A stretch of DNA of 33,881 bases from CAZPAH01 sp964584495 (GTDB lineage: Bacteria > Krumholzibacteriota > Krumholzibacteriia > Krumholzibacteriales > Krumholzibacteriaceae), in the NCBI GenBank assembly GCA_964584495.1, contig CAZPAH010000016.1, forward strand, positions 1-33,881, written 5' to 3'. This document shows positions 8,723-15,671 of the stretch, piece after piece (the stretch's first letter is position 1; the number at the start of each line of letters is the position of its first letter). The notes beneath the pieces are model-generated. The model did no database searches, was not told where the DNA came from, and saw only the letters and a list, made by a program, of their open reading frames with translations. A program made the translations under genes and the position numbers.

Positions 8723-10051
8723 TTGAAAGAGATAATAGAGAAAGCGAAGAGCGACGGCGTTAAATTTGTCGAACTCGAATTCGCCGATATTTTCGGCGTC
8801 CTGAAATCGATAGAGATCCCCGTCGAATGTCTCGACACCGCCCTCGACCGCGGCGTCTGGTTCGACGGCTCCTCTATCCGCGGATTCGCCAGGATAATGG
8901 AAAGCGATATGTACCTGATCCCGGACCAGTCTACCTATGCCCTTCTGCCGGTGGACGAGGAGAGCAAGAGAACCGCCAGGTTCATGTGCGACGTATACAC
9001 TCCCGACGGAGATCTATTCAGCGGAGATCCCAGGGCGCTTCTGAAGAAGGTGATGCGTGAGGCCGGCGAGCTCGGGTATCAATTCATGGTAGGCCCGGAG
9101 GTCGAATTCTACCTTTTCAGGAAGAAAGAGGACGGGACCTTCGTGACACCGGAATTCGACACCGGATCGTACTTCGACAGCTCGGCGAAGGATATAGGGA
9201 GCGATATCCGCAAGGAGATCATGGCGGCCCTGAAAACATTCGGGATCGATTCCGAGAGGGCCCACCACGAGGTAGGGGTCGGACAGCACGAGGTGGGATT
9301 CAAGTTCGGTGACGCCCTTACGACGGCCGATAACGTGGTAATTCTCAAGAAGATCATAAAGTCGATCGCGCACCGGTACGGATTGATAGCCTCGTTCATG
9401 CCCAAGCCTATCTTCGGCAAGGCCGGAAACGGGATGCACTGCCACAGCAGCCTTTTCGGTTTGGACGGGAGCGCTATCTTTTTCGACGGGGAAGACCCTT
9501 ATCGTCTTTCACGGCTGGCCAAGAAGTTCATCGCCGGCCTGCTTGCGAATATCCAAGGCATGGCCGCCCTGACTAATCCAACCGTCAACTCGTACAAACG
9601 CCTCGTTTCAGGATACGAAGCGCCCGTATACATATGCTGGGGAAGCAAGAACAGGTCCTCGCTCGTCAGGATCCCCCACTTCACCAAGGGGAGGGAAAGC
9701 TCAGTGAGGGCCGAGCTTCGCTGCCCCGATCCCAGCGCATCCCCCTACCTCCTCTTCGCCGCCATACTGAAGGCGGGGCTCGACGGGATAAAAAACGACC
9801 TGGAGCTTCCACCGCCGATGGAGGACAGCGTCTATTCGAAATCGGCCGAGGAGCTGGAGGAGATGGGGATCGGCCTCCTGCCCCAATCGTTGGAGGAGGC
9901 GCTGCGGTTCTTCAGGGCGAGCGATCTCATGCTTGATCTACTGGGGGACGACCTCTTCAACAAGTACGCCGAAGCGAAGGTGCTGGAGGCCAGGGAGTAC
10001 AAGATCGCGGTAACCGACTGGGAAGTGAAAAGATATTTGGACAAATGCTGA
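8723..10051 (+). CDS. glnA: Glutamine synthetase, type I (alpha subtype)
   Basis: Makes glutamine from glutamate, ammonia and ATP in the cytoplasm; active as a dodecamer. Hallmarks are the N-terminal beta-grasp signature FDGSSIRGFARIMESDMYL, ATP/metal motifs GPEVEFYLF, HHEVGVGQHEVGFKFG, MPKPIFGKAGNGMHCHSSL and NSYKRLVSGYEAP, and RIPHFTKGRESSVRAELRCPD near the active site. The C-terminus lacks the NLYDLPPEE adenylylation segment of the beta subtype and has SAEELEEMGIGLLPQSLEEA, typical of the alpha subtype. Arg57 in FARIMESD matches the Arg linked to feedback inhibition in Bacillus-type enzymes. The start chosen is TTG 8723, preceded by GGAGG with 8-base spacing. It gives 442 aa, the usual alpha length. 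The frame also allows ATG 8678 (457 aa) but that lacks a ribosome site. It appears monocistronic. Confidence 0.95.
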   Translation: MKEIIEKAKSDGVKFVELEFADIFGVLKSIEIPVECLDTALDRGVWFDGSSIRGFARIMESDMYLIPDQSTYALLPVDEESKRTARFMCDVYTPDGDLFSGDPRALLKKVMREAGELGYQFMVGPEVEFYLFRKKEDGTFVTPEFDTGSYFDSSAKDIGSDIRKEIMAALKTFGIDSERAHHEVGVGQHEVGFKFGDALTTADNVVILKKIIKSIAHRYGLIASFMPKPIFGKAGNGMHCHSSLFGLDGSAIFFDGEDPYRLSRLAKKFIAGLLANIQGMAALTNPTVNSYKRLVSGYEAPVYICWGSKNRSSLVRIPHFTKGRESSVRAELRCPDPSASPYLLFAAILKAGLDGIKNDLELPPPMEDSVYSKSAEELEEMGIGLLPQSLEEALRFFRASDLMLDLLGDDLFNKYAEAKVLEAREYKIAVTDWEVKRYLDKC

Positions 10052-10090
10052 ACGTCGCGCGGCCGCTCTCTCCTCGGCCCTGAATTCGTC

Positions 10091-10116
10091 CGGGCATGCG
10101 CAGCCCCGCATGCCCG
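10091..10116. terminator. Hairpin between convergent genes
   Basis: CGGGCATGCG (10091-10100) pairs perfectly with CGCATGCCCG (10107-10116) around a 6-base loop. It lies between the convergent glutamine synthetase and glycosyltransferase genes. There is no T-tract on either strand, so it is a possible two-way mRNA end rather than a classical intrinsic terminator. Confidence 0.5.
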
Positions 10117-10125
10117 CCGTCCGGG

Positions 10126-11238
10126 TCACATCCCACGGAGAATCCGCCCTATCAGAAGATCCTCCACTATCCTCTTCTCGGAGAATCCCAGAGCGTATTG
10201 ATACGCGTTCGCCGTCACATCGGCGTAGAGACCTTTATCCTCCTCCAGCCTCCTGGCGGCCGAGTAGATCGCTTCGGGATCCCTGACCGGAACGAGAAGC
10301 CCCCTTACACCATCCTCGACGAGTTCGGGGACGGATTGCCAGTCGCCCGCTATCACGGCGACGCCCGCCGCGAACGCCTGTAGGACCACCGCGGGGTATC
10401 CCTCCCCGGGATGGTAGCTCGGGAAGAGAAGAAGATCGTAACCGGAAATTATCCCCGACATCTCCTTCGGATCGGCTATCCCGCGGAAACTCAAATTATC
10501 ATGCCGCGACAGGGCCTCGAGAAAAGCTTCCTCGTCCCTCGAGGCGATCGGTCCGAAAAAATCGCATGAGAAACCTTTCCTTCCGCCGACAGCCTCCACG
10601 ATATCGAAGACGCCCTTTTCCCTCTTGATCTGTCCGGCGAATATGCAGCGGCCCCTAAACCCGCGATCCTTCCCCAAAGGGCCGAAGGAGCTGTCCGGAA
10701 TAAAATTGGGAAAGCATGTCACGCTTTCGGGGGACAATCCCATTTCACCGATAAGGAGATCGCGAAGCTCGGGCGTTTGCGGCAGGACCTGCCGGCACAT
10801 CTTCAGCACGGTCCTCAAGATCGCTTTCACCGGCCTTCTCATCAGCAGTACCCGTTCTCCCAGAAAAACCCCGAATAATTTTACGATCACGGGGCGGCGC
10901 ATAATTCTCGCGAGAAAGATCAAGAATGGTCCCGCCGTGTATATGAAGCGGGAATTGGACCAAAGAAGAACGATATCGCAGGAAGGCACGCTTACGGCCG
11001 ACCTGAAGAGGATTTTTATAAATCTCGCGAACTGAGGCAGGGCGAGCCTTTCATCGTTCAGCCTTATCCTGTCTGTTGCCGCCACGTTGACCGAGGCCAG
11101 CGTATACCCCGCCTTCTGCCAGTACCTGCTCTCGAGTAGGTTGAGGGTCGAGACGGTGTCTCCCCCGATGAGGGGAGGCAAAGGGCCTATAAGAACGATC
11201 CTCCCGCCGGTCGATTTATTTCCCGTTTCCAGTTTCAT
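10126..11238 (-). CDS. GT4-family glycosyltransferase
   Basis: A 370-aa cytoplasmic or membrane-peripheral glycosyltransferase of GT-B fold. The N-terminal Rossmann domain starts at RIVLIGPLPPLIGGDTVS, with the Gly-rich loop for acceptor/donor binding. The C-terminal domain includes CIFAGQIKREKGVFDIVEA and the nucleotide-sugar region GEGYPAVVLQAFAAGVAVIAGDW followed by PELVEDGVRGLLVP. The family's E-x7-E motif is altered: the second Glu is replaced by Gln (EGYPAVVLQ). Start is ATG 11236-11238; its ribosome site (GGAG one base upstream) is poorly spaced, so the start is less certain. The sugar donor and acceptor cannot be read. Its closeness to the exosortase locus fits a role in exopolysaccharide synthesis, which commonly accompanies PEP-CTERM systems, but no other polysaccharide genes are in view. 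Confidence 0.85.
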   Translation of the reverse strand: MKLETGNKSTGGRIVLIGPLPPLIGGDTVSTLNLLESRYWQKAGYTLASVNVAATDRIRLNDERLALPQFARFIKILFRSAVSVPSCDIVLLWSNSRFIYTAGPFLIFLARIMRRPVIVKLFGVFLGERVLLMRRPVKAILRTVLKMCRQVLPQTPELRDLLIGEMGLSPESVTCFPNFIPDSSFGPLGKDRGFRGRCIFAGQIKREKGVFDIVEAVGGRKGFSCDFFGPIASRDEEAFLEALSRHDNLSFRGIADPKEMSGIISGYDLLLFPSYHPGEGYPAVVLQAFAAGVAVIAGDWQSVPELVEDGVRGLLVPVRDPEAIYSAARRLEEDKGLYADVTANAYQYALGFSEKRIVEDLLIGRILRGM

Positions 11239-11336
11239 TCTCCATTCGCGCGGAGGGTGCCATCCGCAGTGAAAGGCCCGCGACAGGGCGGACGCGGTCT
11301 TTACTTCCGGATACCGATGCAGCCCGGTCCTCCGAT

Positions 11337-11342
11337 ATTATA
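11337..11342 (-). promoter_or_regulatory. Possible -10 element for the glycosyltransferase
   Basis: A perfect TATAAT read on the minus strand lies about 100 bases upstream of the glycosyltransferase start. No convincing -35 sits 16-18 bases further upstream. It is back-to-back with the much better rightward promoter at 11355. Confidence 0.3.
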
Positions 11343-11354
11343 CAAGGCGACGGG

Positions 11355-11383
11355 TTGACAGGCTATTCAGGGTATGATACAAT
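11355..11383 (+). promoter_or_regulatory. Sigma-70-type promoter of the Arg/Ser/Gly-rich protein gene
   Basis: A perfect -35 TTGACA (11355-11360), exactly 17 bases of spacer and -10 TACAAT (11378-11383, 5/6 match). Predicted start is near 11390, leaving a leader of about 107 bases before ATG 11497. Confidence 0.72.
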
Positions 11384-11395
11384 TTACACTGTAAA
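11383..11395. promoter_or_regulatory. Palindrome overlapping the transcription start
   Basis: TTTACA and TGTAAA flank a single C, giving a 13-base palindrome that begins in the -10 element and covers the predicted start. The position is that of a repressor operator. No regulator can be named from the sequence. Confidence 0.45.
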
Positions 11396-11496
11396 CAAGA
11401 AGATTCTCTCCTCTTCTTCAATCTGCGTAACAGGACTGTTGTCTATCTAAATCAGCATATCCGTTTATCCGTTATCGAATACAACGAGGAAACACG

Positions 11497-12069
11497 ATGC
11501 GTTACTACATCGCAATCGCAGCGGTCCTGGCGGTTTTCCTGGTATCGGCGATCCTCCCTTCCGGGAGGGCCTTCGCCGGAGACAACCAGGATTTTTCCGA
11601 ATGGGCCGTCAAACAGAGCGCCGAGCTCGACAGGCGCTGGAACCATGTAACGGCCGGAACCACGGCACAGGGCTGTTCGGGACGAAGCGTTTCGGCCGGT
11701 TCGTTTCCGGGTAGGTCTGTGACCGGAGGATTCAGGGGAACGACAGGCAAGGGAAGCTCCGGCTGGAACTACATTAGGCCCGTAACCTCCAATCGGTCAT
11801 TTCTGCCCATTACGACAAGGGAAAGGAGCGGGCCGACGCGCGGAACCGGGATGCTCAGGAACCCGGCCAGCGCCAGACTGGCCGTTCCGGGCGAGCGCAG
11901 GCTTCCGATAAATTCGATGAAATTCAAAAGAAACTTTAATATTCGCCGCGGCGGCTTCAGGCGCAGCCCGAACATGGGAACGAGGATCAGCACTTCCTCG
12001 CGCAGGGGCCGCGGTTCGTTCGGCAATACCCTCGGTTCAAGCCGCTCCAGGCGCAGCGGGCGCCGTTAA
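11497..12069 (+). CDS. Secreted Arg/Ser/Gly-rich basic protein, unknown function
   Basis: A 190-aa protein with a clear signal peptide (IAIAAVLAVFLVSAILPSG, cleavage probably after AFA at about residue 27). A short acidic/polar stretch (DNQDFSEWAVKQSAELDRRW) is followed by low-complexity sequence rich in Arg, Ser, Gly and Thr. Blocks include SSRRGRGSFG and SSRSRRSGRR at the end. There is one Cys (GCSGRS) and no recognisable enzymatic domain. The strong positive charge suggests binding to an anionic partner such as exopolysaccharide, extracellular DNA or the outer membrane. Good ribosome site GAGGAA before ATG 11497. It has its own promoter upstream and a strong terminator downstream, so it is a single-gene unit next to the PEP-CTERM locus. 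I recognise no family. The clean expression signals argue that it is a real gene despite the composition. Confidence 0.7.
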   Translation: MRYYIAIAAVLAVFLVSAILPSGRAFAGDNQDFSEWAVKQSAELDRRWNHVTAGTTAQGCSGRSVSAGSFPGRSVTGGFRGTTGKGSSGWNYIRPVTSNRSFLPITTRERSGPTRGTGMLRNPASARLAVPGERRLPINSMKFKRNFNIRRGGFRRSPNMGTRISTSSRRGRGSFGNTLGSSRSRRSGRR

Positions 12070-12111
12070 CGCCCGGCCGGCGCGGCTTTATCCCGATTAC
12101 TTGAATACCGT

Positions 12112-12141
12112 GGCGGGAGAGCTCCCTCTCCCGCCCTTTTT
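12112..12141 (+). terminator. Rho-independent terminator
   Basis: GGCGGGAGAG (12112-12121) pairs perfectly with CTCTCCCGCC (12126-12135) around a CTCC loop and is followed by CTTTTT. It ends the transcript of the Arg/Ser/Gly-rich protein and insulates the PEP-CTERM gene. Confidence 0.92.
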
Positions 12142-12170
12142 ATGTCGGAATCTTTTACACATTTTACGCA

Positions 12171-12183
12171 GGGGAAAATCCCC
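12171..12183. repeat. Inverted repeat upstream of the sigma-54 promoter
   Basis: GGGGA and TCCCC flank AAA, about 60 bases upstream of the -24 element at 12240. The position is suitable for an enhancer site of a sigma-54 activator. The short arms mean chance is possible. Confidence 0.3.
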
Positions 12184-12184
12184 C

Positions 12185-12198
12185 ACTTTTAATAATTT
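12185..12198 (+). promoter_or_regulatory. AT-rich element shared with the FHA gene upstream region
   Basis: ACTTTTAATAATTT here matches ACTTCCAATAATTT at 20854-20867 in 12 of 14 positions. It begins 56 bases before the -24 GG, versus 78 at the other promoter, a difference of about two helical turns. It is a candidate upstream activator or bending site. AT-rich composition weakens the case. Confidence 0.3.
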
Positions 12199-12239
12199 TT
12201 AACCCTATGAATTTCAAGGAAATAGCCCACTCGCGACTT

Positions 12240-12255
12240 TGGCATGTCGATTGCG
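12240..12255 (+). promoter_or_regulatory. Sigma-54 (-24/-12) promoter of the PEP-CTERM gene
   Basis: TGGCATG-TCGA-TTGC matches the RpoN consensus TGGCAYR-N4-TTGCW in all but the last base. The invariant GG (12241-12242) and GC (12253-12254) are separated by exactly 10 bases. Predicted start is near 12266, giving a leader of about 60 bases. The sigma-54 activator PrsR is encoded about 7 kb downstream, and PEP-CTERM genes are known targets of PrsK/PrsR in other bacteria. Confidence 0.82.
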
Positions 12256-12256
12256 A

Positions 12257-12284
12257 TAAATAACGTTGAAAATAAGGTTATTTA
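12257..12284. repeat. Inverted repeat across the sigma-54 transcription start
   Basis: TAAATAAC (12257-12264) and GTTATTTA (12277-12284) are perfect inverted copies with a 12-base spacer. They straddle the predicted start near 12266. The first arm lies mostly before +1, so this fits a DNA-binding site better than an RNA hairpin. Confidence 0.4.
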
Positions 12285-12325
12285 ACGGTTTATAATGAAA
12301 TCCGACACCCGGAAGGAGTAAAAAG

Positions 12326-13051
12326 ATGAAAAAGGTTTTCCTGCTTGGCCTTACAGCGTTTCTGATCTTCTCGATTTCCGGTGCTGCAGTCGCCGTGCCG
12401 AGACTACAGACCTATATCGTCGATTCTCAGTACCAGAACTTCCACAGTATCCTCGATCAGAGATCGTGGATCACCAATTCGCAGACCTTCGACCTCAAGA
12501 TAGTGGGGTACTGGGACGAGATGACGAGCATATCGGACTGGAACAGGCACCCCGGCCTTCTAACATGCAGGGTGCCGGAACGCGATCAGCTCCAAACATG
12601 GCTCGCGATAAGCGTTCCCTGGAAACAGTCTGGAACGGTCTATATCAACGGTGTCGAGATCACAGGTTTCACGAACTATCATAACGCGGTTCCCGCGGGA
12701 ACGAACCCCTCCTGGCAGCTGCCTCTTACGATGCCCTCCCTGGTAGGCAAATTCAGTTTCGTGAAGATGGACAAGACGATCGACAACAGCCAGATGAATG
12801 CCTGGCACTACGATCACGGTTCCATCAACAGTCCCGGATGGGGTGACGAGATACTTCTGAAAGACGTTGTCGTGAGAGGGTACAGCTGGGCTCACTTCGA
12901 CGCGATCGGCCTTGATTCCAAGGGAAAGACGCACACGAATCCGTGGGATCACGATTCGAGCTACTTTGCGACACCCGAACCGGGGACCCTCGGCCTCCTC
13001 GGAATCGGTCTTCTCGGCATAGCTCCCTTCCTCAGGAGGAAGAAGAACTAA
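12326..13051 (+). CDS. PEP-CTERM anchored secreted protein
   Basis: A 241-aa exosortase substrate. It has an N-terminal signal peptide (KKVFLLGLTAFLIFSISG, cleavage near AVAVP) and a C-terminal PEP-CTERM tail: the motif TPEPGT, a hydrophobic helix (LGLLGIGLLGIAPFL) and the basic stop RRKKN. The mature part begins VPRLQTYIVDSQYQ and contains TFDLKIVG, TWLAISVP and GTVYINGVEITGF. This recalls the choice-of-anchor N family of PEP-CTERM proteins (from memory, not checked). The function of the mature domain is unknown; it is probably exported and cleaved at PEP by the exosortase encoded just downstream. Strong SD GGAAGGAG before ATG. It is transcribed alone from the sigma-54 promoter at 12240 and ends at a terminator at 13116, so its control is separate from the exosortase operon. 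Confidence 0.9.
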   Translation: MKKVFLLGLTAFLIFSISGAAVAVPRLQTYIVDSQYQNFHSILDQRSWITNSQTFDLKIVGYWDEMTSISDWNRHPGLLTCRVPERDQLQTWLAISVPWKQSGTVYINGVEITGFTNYHNAVPAGTNPSWQLPLTMPSLVGKFSFVKMDKTIDNSQMNAWHYDHGSINSPGWGDEILLKDVVVRGYSWAHFDAIGLDSKGKTHTNPWDHDSSYFATPEPGTLGLLGIGLLGIAPFLRRKKN

Positions 13052-13115
13052 CCGTGCCGCCGGGATAGCCGATCCGGCCCTTCCGGAAATGCCGGATATC
13101 GAATAAACCGTTATT

Positions 13116-13146
13116 AAAGACGGGCGCATAAAGCGCCCGTCTTTTT
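13116..13146 (+). terminator. Rho-independent terminator
   Basis: AAAGACGGGCGC (13116-13127) pairs perfectly with GCGCCCGTCTTT (13133-13144) around ATAAA, ending in a five-T run. It separates the PEP-CTERM gene from the exosortase operon. Confidence 0.93.
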
Positions 13147-13175
13147 GCAACCGGCCCCCGCCGCTCTATTCCCCC

Positions 13176-13204
13176 TTGTCTATTTCAGTAATCCAGGTTA
13201 TAAG
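13176..13204 (+). promoter_or_regulatory. Sigma-70-type promoter of the exosortase operon
   Basis: -35 TTGTCT (4/6) and -10 TATAAG (5/6) with exactly 17 bases between. Predicted start is near 13211, about 24 bases before the exosortase start. No -24/-12 element is visible here. The processing and sensing genes therefore look constitutively expressed while the substrate is sigma-54 controlled. Confidence 0.6.
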
Positions 13205-13233
13205 GTTCATAGCACTTAACAACGAAGGGGAGT

Positions 13234-14091
13234 TTGTTGACCGGCTACAGAGGACAGGCGGCGAAATCCAATTACGCGAGAAAGAGAGCCCTTGTAATTG
13301 CAGCAGTCATCCTCTGGGTGGTGCTCTACTTTCCCGTCATCGCCCGTCTTCTCAAGCAATGGCTCAACGACCCCAACTACAGGCATGGTATCCTGATACC
13401 GCCCATCGCTGCTTTCTTTCTATGGAGAACCCGTGAATCGCTCTCCGTCACGCCCGGAGACCGCGGGACCCTCTCCGGACTCATCCTCATCTTCCTTTCG
13501 GCGCTGCTTCTCATCGGAGGAACGGCGGCATCGGAGCTCTTCACGGCAAGGCTTTCCCTTCCGGTATTTCTCATGGGAACTTCCCTGTTTCTTCTGGGCC
13601 GCAATTTCACCAGGAAGGCGGCCTTTCCGATCCTGCTTCTTCTGCTGATGATCCCGCTTCCTTATATCATCTATTACAAGCTGACCTTTCCGATGCAGAT
13701 AATGAGCGCAAGGCTAGGCGTCGCCCTGCTCAAGGGGTTTCAGGTAAGCGTGATGCGAAGGGGAAATATCATAATGCTTCCCGGCTATACGCTCGAAGTC
13801 GTCGCGGCATGCAGCGGCCTCAGGTCGCTCATGACGATGTTCACCCTTTCGGTGGTCATCGCCGCATTGGCCGGCCTTTCGATGCCTCGAAGGATCATAC
13901 TCGTCGCCTGCTCGGTGCCGGTGGCTATCGCGGCTAATTCCGTGCGTCTCGTTGTAACGGCCCTTGGCGCGTACACCATCGGCCCGGAGTTCGCCGATGG
14001 AACCCTGCACGAGATATCGGGATTGATAGTATTCATGGCCGGACTCCTCTTACTCATGCTGTGCACGGGGATCTTGAGATGGAAAAGATAA
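13234..14091 (+). CDS. xrt: Exosortase (transpeptidase-like, cleaves PEP-CTERM tails)
   Basis: A 285-aa polytopic inner-membrane protein with about eight hydrophobic segments, normal for exosortases without a fused EpsI domain. The conserved active-site residues are present: Cys193 in AACSGLRSL, Arg238 in ANSVRLVVTALG and His259 in DGTLHEISGL. Early motifs NDPNYRHGILIPPIAAFFLW and GTSLFLLGRNF are also typical. It should recognise the PEP motif of the neighbouring secreted protein and cleave or transfer it during export. The start is TTG; 13234 or 13237 are both possible behind AAGGGGAG, with 13237 better spaced. It opens an operon with EpsI, a membrane protein, a TPR lipoprotein, PrsK and PrsR. 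Which Xrt subtype it belongs to I cannot say, although PrsK/PrsR usually accompany XrtA. Confidence 0.92.
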   Translation: MLTGYRGQAAKSNYARKRALVIAAVILWVVLYFPVIARLLKQWLNDPNYRHGILIPPIAAFFLWRTRESLSVTPGDRGTLSGLILIFLSALLLIGGTAASELFTARLSLPVFLMGTSLFLLGRNFTRKAAFPILLLLLMIPLPYIIYYKLTFPMQIMSARLGVALLKGFQVSVMRRGNIIMLPGYTLEVVAACSGLRSLMTMFTLSVVIAALAGLSMPRRIILVACSVPVAIAANSVRLVVTALGAYTIGPEFADGTLHEISGLIVFMAGLLLLMLCTGILRWKR

Positions 14092-14732
14092 ATACGCGGA
14101 GATTGCTGATCCTTCTCGCGATACTGATGGCGATGACCGTATATACCTACACCCTCCGCTACAGGGTTCCTCCACAACCGCCGCCCCCGTCCCTGGAGCT
14201 TATACCCCTCGACGTCGACGGGTACACGGCCAGGGAAGAGTATATCGCCCCCGAATCCCTGCGCCTTCTCGGAGCCGACACGACCATCGCCCGGTCGTAC
14301 AGCAGCGGGGCTGGCGACATCGTTCAGCTGTTCATCGGGTATTTCGCCACCCAGCAGGAGAACTCGCAGATACATTCACCAAAGCATTGCTATCCCGGCT
14401 CGGGCTGGGATATAATCGCCGAAAGTCGTATCGAGTTGAGATTGGATGGCCGGCAAGTTCCGGTCAAGAAGCTTCTCATCTCGGATGGAACCGAGATCCA
14501 TCTGGTGGTGTATTGGTTCAGCATGCTCGGAGAAATCGTACCTGACGAATTCTCCCTTAAATGGCACCAGATGAAAAACGCCCTCGCCGCCAGGGCGCAG
14601 TCGGCGGCTTTTATCAGGTTCTCGATGGCGGTCACGGCCGGAGATACAGATCGGGCGGAGGATTCGCTGGCCCGTTTTATCGAAATGATATCCCCCGATA
14701 TCCAGTCGGCGCTCTCGCACGACGGAGCTTGA
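14079..14732 (+). CDS. epsI: EpsI-family exosortase-associated protein
   Basis: A 217-aa protein with one N-terminal membrane anchor (RLLILLAILMAMTVYTYTL) and a periplasmic domain bearing the EpsI signature. That signature is SQIHSPKHCYPGSGW, which includes the conserved Cys, followed by a VVYWF segment and the late ARAQSAAFIRFS stretch. EpsI domains are found fused to, or encoded beside, exosortases and are thought to assist processing. The start chosen is ATG 14079, with GGGGATC upstream. It overlaps the exosortase gene by 13 bases, a sign of translational coupling. An upstream in-frame GTG at 14061 would add six residues but has no better ribosome site. Confidence 0.88.
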   Translation: MEKINTRRLLILLAILMAMTVYTYTLRYRVPPQPPPPSLELIPLDVDGYTAREEYIAPESLRLLGADTTIARSYSSGAGDIVQLFIGYFATQQENSQIHSPKHCYPGSGWDIIAESRIELRLDGRQVPVKKLLISDGTEIHLVVYWFSMLGEIVPDEFSLKWHQMKNALAARAQSAAFIRFSMAVTAGDTDRAEDSLARFIEMISPDIQSALSHDGA

Positions 14733-14748
14733 AAAAGGAACGATCCAT

Positions 14749-15630
14749 ATGACGCCGGCATCTCGAAAAGAGACCTCGAAGGAAAGAAACAGGTTCGATC
14801 CAGTAGCGGGAACCGGCACTGCTCTGCGCGCCTTCTATTCGACCTTTCTGCTTCTTAGAGATTTCAGGCTCCTGGTGCCGTCGGTCCTGTATCTGCTCGC
14901 GGAGACGGGGATCGTCCTGGCCTACGTCTCAAGCACAAGCGGACCTTGGACATCGTTCTGGGCCCTTTTCGTCTCCGGAGTATCGGGTGCCAATCTCGGC
15001 CATTTTCCGGAGCATCTCATACTGATGCAGGCTATACTGGGCCGGTTCGATATAGTAATGGAAATATTCGTTCATATCGTCTTCCAGGGTGCGATCGTGA
15101 TCCTCGTCTCGTCAGCCTACCTGGGAAGGCCGGCGGCGCTTTCCACCTCCTTCGCAAAGGCCCTGAGGCGTTATCTCACGTTGGTAATGATATCTTTGCT
15201 CGCCTCCATCGCGATTTTCGTCGCCATCAATATCCCAATATCGCTGGCCCGGGGATTTTATGGGGCTATGCGCACACTGATCGCGGGATCGGGCATTATC
15301 GCCGGCCTTATAATTCAGGCCCTGTTCCTCTACGCCGTGCCGTTCGCCCTTCTATCCGACAAAAAGTTCGCCGCTGCCGTCGGGGAAAGCATGAGGATGG
15401 TATGGAGATCGCCTGCCGAATCGTTCCTGCTCGTTCTCTTCCCGTTCATCCTGACTCTTCCGATGATGTTTCTCAGCTTCAAGGCGGAAATGATCGCGCT
15501 GAGACTTTCTCCGGACATCATGATACATATATACCTGGCCTCCGAGGTAATGAAGATAATATCCTCCTTTCTGATAACCGCGGGGGCGACAATCCTATTC
15601 ATCCGTGGCTCCGGTGATCCGGCGGATTAA
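14749..15630 (+). CDS. Polytopic membrane protein of unknown function in the exosortase operon
   Basis: A 293-aa inner-membrane protein. A polar N-terminal 25 residues is followed by about six hydrophobic segments, including LVPSVLYLLAETGIVLAYV, YLTLVMISLLASIAIFVAI, IIAGLIIQALFLYAVPFALL and SFLLVLFPFILTLPMMFL. The Gly/Ala-rich helices and the repeated Ser-Phe-x-Lys-Ala and ESMRMV-type connectors resemble loosely annotated multi-TM families such as the GDPD-membrane or DUF975 types. I cannot assign one, and no catalytic motif is evident. It starts 16 bases after epsI (SD AAGGAA) and 41 bases before the TPR lipoprotein, so it belongs to the exosortase/PrsKR operon. A role in export, assembly or sensing of surface material is inferred from position only. 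Confidence 0.75.
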   Translation: MTPASRKETSKERNRFDPVAGTGTALRAFYSTFLLLRDFRLLVPSVLYLLAETGIVLAYVSSTSGPWTSFWALFVSGVSGANLGHFPEHLILMQAILGRFDIVMEIFVHIVFQGAIVILVSSAYLGRPAALSTSFAKALRRYLTLVMISLLASIAIFVAINIPISLARGFYGAMRTLIAGSGIIAGLIIQALFLYAVPFALLSDKKFAAAVGESMRMVWRSPAESFLLVLFPFILTLPMMFLSFKAEMIALRLSPDIMIHIYLASEVMKIISSFLITAGATILFIRGSGDPAD

Positions 15631-15671
15631 CCGTCCGGACCGGCCCGGAAAAGACCGAAACGGGGGTACCA

